Assembly: GCA_023248415.1 (NCBI GenBank)
Contig: JAHFEP010000047.1
Location: 1-15,971, forward strand
DNA length: 15,971 nucleotides
Source of the DNA: Nitrospirota bacterium
Lineage (GTDB): Bacteria; Nitrospirota; CAKKRA01; 9FT-COMBO-42-15
Reading direction: 5' to 3'
Shown: positions 13,094 through 15,971 of the stretch, piece after piece
Layout of the letters: the number at the start of each line of letters is the position of its first letter
Position numbering within the stretch: the first letter of the stretch is position 1
Notes under the pieces: model-generated
What the model saw: only the letters and a program-made list of their open reading frames with translations
Told to the model about the DNA's origin: nothing
Database searches by the model: none
Program-made: the position numbers and the translations under genes

Positions 13094-14806
13094 CTAATGT
13101 GGTTTATTCCTTAAAAATGAACAAATGAGTATAATAGTAAAAACAGTAGTTGCTGCGCCAGAAAGAATGGTTTCAAAAAATCTGCCGCTATTTTGAAAAA
13201 AGATATAGGCTAACATAAATATAATTATAGTAAAGAGGATCGAAAAGCGGTGTAGGACAGAATGGATATTAGTGAGTATATTATTAATGTCCTTGGATGT
13301 TATATACATGTGAAACTCACCCCTGTTGGAGATTCTTAAAACATCTTCAAGCTGTCTGGGTATATTTGTTAAAGAGATCCCAAGCTCTTTAGCTTTTGCA
13401 ATTGTGCCTTCTGCCAATCCTTTTCCTTCATAGGCAAATCTTTTTGCATAGGGTGTTGCTATCTCAATTATATTCAAATCAGGGTCAAGTTTTGATGATA
13501 TGCCGTTGAGCATTCCCATTGTCCTTGCAAAGAGGATAAAATTGTTCGGTATCTGAACAGAGGGATATGCCTTGAGCAGGTCGTGTATCTCCTGGCTTAT
13601 TTCATTTATGTTTATATTCTTAAATTCCCTTGGCGTGATATCCCTGTATTTTTCCATAAAATAGCCGACAACCCTTTCTATGCCGCGGATATCATCTTTT
13701 CTTGAAAGAAAGCCTAAATCTATAAGCCCCTGCACTATGCCTGTTGCATCCCTTTTAATAACAGACAGACCTGTATTTAAAAGCCCTTCACGCATGTGTG
13801 ACGGTATCCTTTGCATAAGGCCGAAATCAACAAAAACCAATTTTGGCCCTTCCTGAACAAATAAATTTCCCGGGTGAGGGTCGCCGTGGAAAAAACAATT
13901 AATCAGGAATTGCTTCATGTATGAGCCGAGAAGCAGTGTCGCCAGTTTTTTCTTGTCAATATTTGCCTTTTCTATCTCTTCTATGTTTGATATCTTAATA
14001 CCCTCAACAAATTGGAGTGTAAGCACCTTTAGTGTTGTGTATTCCCAGTATATCTTAGGCACAATTATATCCTTGTCATCAGAAAAGTTATCGTAAAATA
14101 TCTCCGCATTTCTTCCTTCATGGATATAATTTAATTCATCCTGAAGTATCTTTGAGAATTCTTCTATAAGGACATCAAAATTTATATCCTTGAATTGCCT
14201 TCTTAAAAACTTTACAACCCATTTTAAAGCCTTTAAGTCTGCCTTTACTACATCCTCTATCTTAGGATATTGAATCTTAACAGCAACCTTGTCCCCGTTT
14301 TTTAATACTGCTTCATGCACCTGGCCGAGTGATGCAGCAGCAATAGGCTCTTCATTAAAGGATTTGAAGATTATAGACGGCTCCTCGCCAAGCTCTTCAA
14401 TTAACCGCTTTTTAATTATATTAAAATCTGCAGGCGGTATCTGGTCCTGTAATTTTGAAAGGACATCTGTGTATTCATCAGGCAGAAAATCCACCCTTGC
14501 GCTTAAAAACTGGCCTATTTTTATTAATACACCTTTCAGGTTTGTAGCAGATTCAAAGAGCATTTCTGCATTTTTTTGATGCAGTCTCTTTTGTTTTTGC
14601 CTAAAGGACTCCTCTTTTGAAAAGGGCTTTTTAAAACCGAGAACCTTATAACTCAGAAAGATTTTCAAGGTTAGGAGGATAATCTTTAATATTCTTTGCT
14701 TTGGGTGCAGATAGTAGCTCATATAGCCATATATTATCATCACCTGTGCCATTGTCAAGAAAAAGTGCTGCTTACCCTTGAATTTATATTCAAAAGGTGT
14801 TAACAT
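13094..14806 (-). CDS. UbiB/ABC1 (AarF)-family atypical protein kinase
   Basis: A 570-residue member of the ABC1/ADCK/UbiB kinase-like family, which supports quinone or lipid metabolism at the membrane. Family motifs: LIKIGQFLSAR with KxGQ at 96-99, the alanine-rich loop AAASLGQVHEA at 156-166 in place of a P-loop, VAVKIQ with Lys177, HGDPHPGN at 307-314 (catalytic loop) and VFVDFG with Asp327 (metal binding). Two hydrophobic segments near the C-terminus (about 522-538 and 549-565) would anchor it, as in UbiB. The start is uncertain: no ribosome site precedes ATG 14804-14806, and in-frame ATGs follow at residues 19, 23 and 29. No quinone biosynthesis gene is nearby, so calling it ubiB proper is not justified. 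It is divergent from the GspA-type gene with 29 bases between. Confidence 0.92.
   Translation of the reverse strand: MLTPFEYKFKGKQHFFLTMAQVMIIYGYMSYYLHPKQRILKIILLTLKIFLSYKVLGFKKPFSKEESFRQKQKRLHQKNAEMLFESATNLKGVLIKIGQFLSARVDFLPDEYTDVLSKLQDQIPPADFNIIKKRLIEELGEEPSIIFKSFNEEPIAAASLGQVHEAVLKNGDKVAVKIQYPKIEDVVKADLKALKWVVKFLRRQFKDINFDVLIEEFSKILQDELNYIHEGRNAEIFYDNFSDDKDIIVPKIYWEYTTLKVLTLQFVEGIKISNIEEIEKANIDKKKLATLLLGSYMKQFLINCFFHGDPHPGNLFVQEGPKLVFVDFGLMQRIPSHMREGLLNTGLSVIKRDATGIVQGLIDLGFLSRKDDIRGIERVVGYFMEKYRDITPREFKNININEISQEIHDLLKAYPSVQIPNNFILFARTMGMLNGISSKLDPDLNIIEIATPYAKRFAYEGKGLAEGTIAKAKELGISLTNIPRQLEDVLRISNRGEFHMYITSKDINNILTNIHSVLHRFSILFTIIIFMLAYIFFQNSGRFFETILSGAATTVFTIILICSFLRNKPH
14778..14806 (+). 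promoter_or_regulatory. Possible GspA-gene promoter with palindrome, inside the start of the kinase gene
   Basis: On the plus strand TTGAAT (14778-14783) is followed after 17 bases by TAACAT (14801-14806), 30 bases before the GspA ATG; both boxes match at 4 of 6 positions. The -35 is also the left arm of the palindrome TTGAATTTATATTCAA (14778-14793). The -10 covers the kinase ATG. Confidence 0.3.
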
Positions 14807-14835
14807 TAAAACAGCTTATAGTTGGGGAGGCAAGG

Positions 14836-15971
14836 ATGTACCTTAAATATTTTAATCTCGCTGAACAGCCTTTCAATATGACCCCTGACCCCCGTTTCTT
14901 CTATTTCAGCAAAAAACATGAAGATGCCTTATCAAATCTCCTTTTTGGCATATCAGAGAGAAAGGGTTTTATAACTATTACAGGTGAAATAGGCACAGGA
15001 AAGACTACTTTATGCCGATTGCTTTTAAATAGGCTTGATAAACGGGTAAAGACATCCCTTATATTTAATCCAAATCTTACAACAATAGAGCTTCTGCAGG
15101 CAATAAATCAGGATTTTGGTATTGAAAGCAGCAGCATTTCAAAAAAGGAATTGCTTGATGCGCTCAATACCTTTCTCCTCAAGGTTTTAAAAAACGGCGA
15201 TAATGCAGTATTGATTATTGACGAGGCGCAGAACCTGACAACAGAATGCCTTGAAGAGGTAAGAATGCTCTCAAATCTTGAGACAGACAGGGATAAATTA
15301 CTGCAGATTATACTTGTTGGACAGCCTGAACTGAGAAAAAAACTGGAGCTTGAGAGGCTGAAGCAGTTAAATCAGAGGATTGCCCTTCGCTATCATCTTG
15401 AGCCATTTGACCAAAAAGAGACAAAGGTGTATATCCTGCACAGATTAGGAATCGCAGGCGGCGATGATAAGGTATTTTTCACGCAGCAGGCATTGGATAA
15501 GATTTATGAATACAGTAATGGGACGCCGAGGCTTATCAATCTTCTGTGCGATAAGGCGCTTCTTGCTGCCTTTGTTGCTGATACAAAGACTGTCTCGCAT
15601 CAGATTGCAGATACTGCAATCAAGGAGCTTAGGGGTAATAATTTTCCATCAGAGAAAAAGACAGCGATATTTAATAGCAATAAATTTCCAGATAAAAATA
15701 TTATTAAAAGACCTGTGTATGCAGCAGCCTTTTCAGCAGCCCTTCTGTTGATTCTTCTTATTATCGGTTATAAAAAGGGCTTTATTGGCGCCCTGATTAA
15801 GGGAAATAGTTCTATTGCGCAACAGAGGATAAATGAAGATATAACTAAAGAGGCATTAGATTATGATAAAGACGGTGTCTTAAGGATTAAAAAGGCAGAA
15901 GGTTCTAAGAAGGCGTCTTTATTAACGTTGCTCAGGATTTGGAGGATTGAATTTCTGAACAGAGAGGGTGA
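14836..15971 (+). CDS. GspA/ExeA-type AAA ATPase, 3' end off the window
   Basis: The frame is open from the ATG through 378 codons to the window edge. The N-terminus (MYLKYFNLAEQPFNMTPDPRFFY, start residues 1-23) is the GspA/ExeA family start. The ATPase domain has Walker A GEIGTGKT at 50-57, Walker B VLIIDEA at 125-131 and a sensor-like VGQPEL at 161-166. NGTPRLINLLCDKAL (228-242) is typical of the family. A membrane segment follows at about 294-311. The last visible residues (about 342-378) resemble the start of the periplasmic C39-like region of GspA, which in known members precedes a peptidoglycan-binding domain. Such ATPases help insert the type II secretin through the peptidoglycan; related ones occur in exopolysaccharide/exosortase loci. 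GGGGAGG lies 5 bases before the ATG. Whether a gspB partner follows is outside the window. Confidence 0.93.
   Translation, partial: MYLKYFNLAEQPFNMTPDPRFFYFSKKHEDALSNLLFGISERKGFITITGEIGTGKTTLCRLLLNRLDKRVKTSLIFNPNLTTIELLQAINQDFGIESSSISKKELLDALNTFLLKVLKNGDNAVLIIDEAQNLTTECLEEVRMLSNLETDRDKLLQIILVGQPELRKKLELERLKQLNQRIALRYHLEPFDQKETKVYILHRLGIAGGDDKVFFTQQALDKIYEYSNGTPRLINLLCDKALLAAFVADTKTVSHQIADTAIKELRGNNFPSEKKTAIFNSNKFPDKNIIKRPVYAAAFSAALLLILLIIGYKKGFIGALIKGNSSIAQQRINEDITKEALDYDKDGVLRIKKAEGSKKASLLTLLRIWRIEFLNREG

Noticed and set aside
1..15971. CRISPR arrays, insertion sequences, tRNA or rRNA genes, and genomic-island borders
   Set aside because: I found no regularly spaced repeats, transposase motifs, cloverleaf-like genes or direct-repeat flanks, and codon usage looks uniform across the window. 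This was by eye; a tRNA scan and a repeat self-alignment would be decisive.

Overview
This is a gene-dense, AT-rich stretch of bacterial chromosome. Arginine is written mostly with AGA/AGG codons, and almost every gene is a recognisable housekeeping, regulatory or envelope gene. A Gram-negative cell is suggested by an HtrA/Do protease with an N-terminal membrane signal, an exported cyclophilin, a GspA/ExeA-type ATPase and a UbiB-family kinase. Together with the sigma-54 activator, the family GH57 hydrolase and the MEDS-GGDEF protein, this fits an uncultured Nitrospirota or deltaproteobacterial-type lineage. That placement is an inference from gene content, not a proven assignment. I see no insertion sequence, phage, CRISPR, tRNA or rRNA, and no stretch over 300 bases without a gene.

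Layout. (1) Positions 1-6237, minus strand, form one tightly packed operon read right to left: exported cyclophilin, GAF-type sensor histidine kinase, NtrC-type sigma-54 response regulator, glgC (ADP-glucose pyrophosphorylase), and a GH57 amylase-type hydrolase that runs off the left edge. The last junctions are 1-base spacing, a 4-base overlap (ATGA) and an 8-base overlap with a TTG start. (2) Positions 6238-6428 hold back-to-back divergent promoters and a GC-rich palindrome that falls at the predicted 5' end of the minus-strand operon mRNA. (3) Positions 6429-10836, plus strand, carry an HtrA protease, a membrane-anchored PIN-TRAM protein (YacL type), ispD, ispF and cysE. The last four keep a gene order known from Bacillus (there with gltX between ispF and cysE). 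(4) Positions 10837-11330 carry a single cold-shock gene behind a leader with its own promoter and intrinsic-terminator hairpin, followed by a second, probably bidirectional, terminator. (5) Positions 11348-14806, minus strand, carry a UbiB-family kinase, then a diguanylate cyclase with its own near-consensus promoter, then a small membrane coiled-coil protein. (6) From 14836 to the right edge, plus strand, is a GspA/ExeA-type ATPase, divergent from the kinase gene with only 29 bases between them.

How the genes may work together. The left operon places a two-component system directly on top of glycogen synthesis and alpha-glucan processing enzymes, so a cytoplasmic GAF-sensed signal is probably tied to carbon storage. 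The central block joins envelope protein quality control with isoprenoid precursor synthesis and cysteine synthesis. The right block joins c-di-GMP signalling, a quinone/lipid-associated kinase and an envelope ATPase. The points most worth checking are the Asp-to-Glu change at the HtrA catalytic position, the terminator in the cold-shock leader, the two-component/glycogen operon, and the palindrome at its transcription start.
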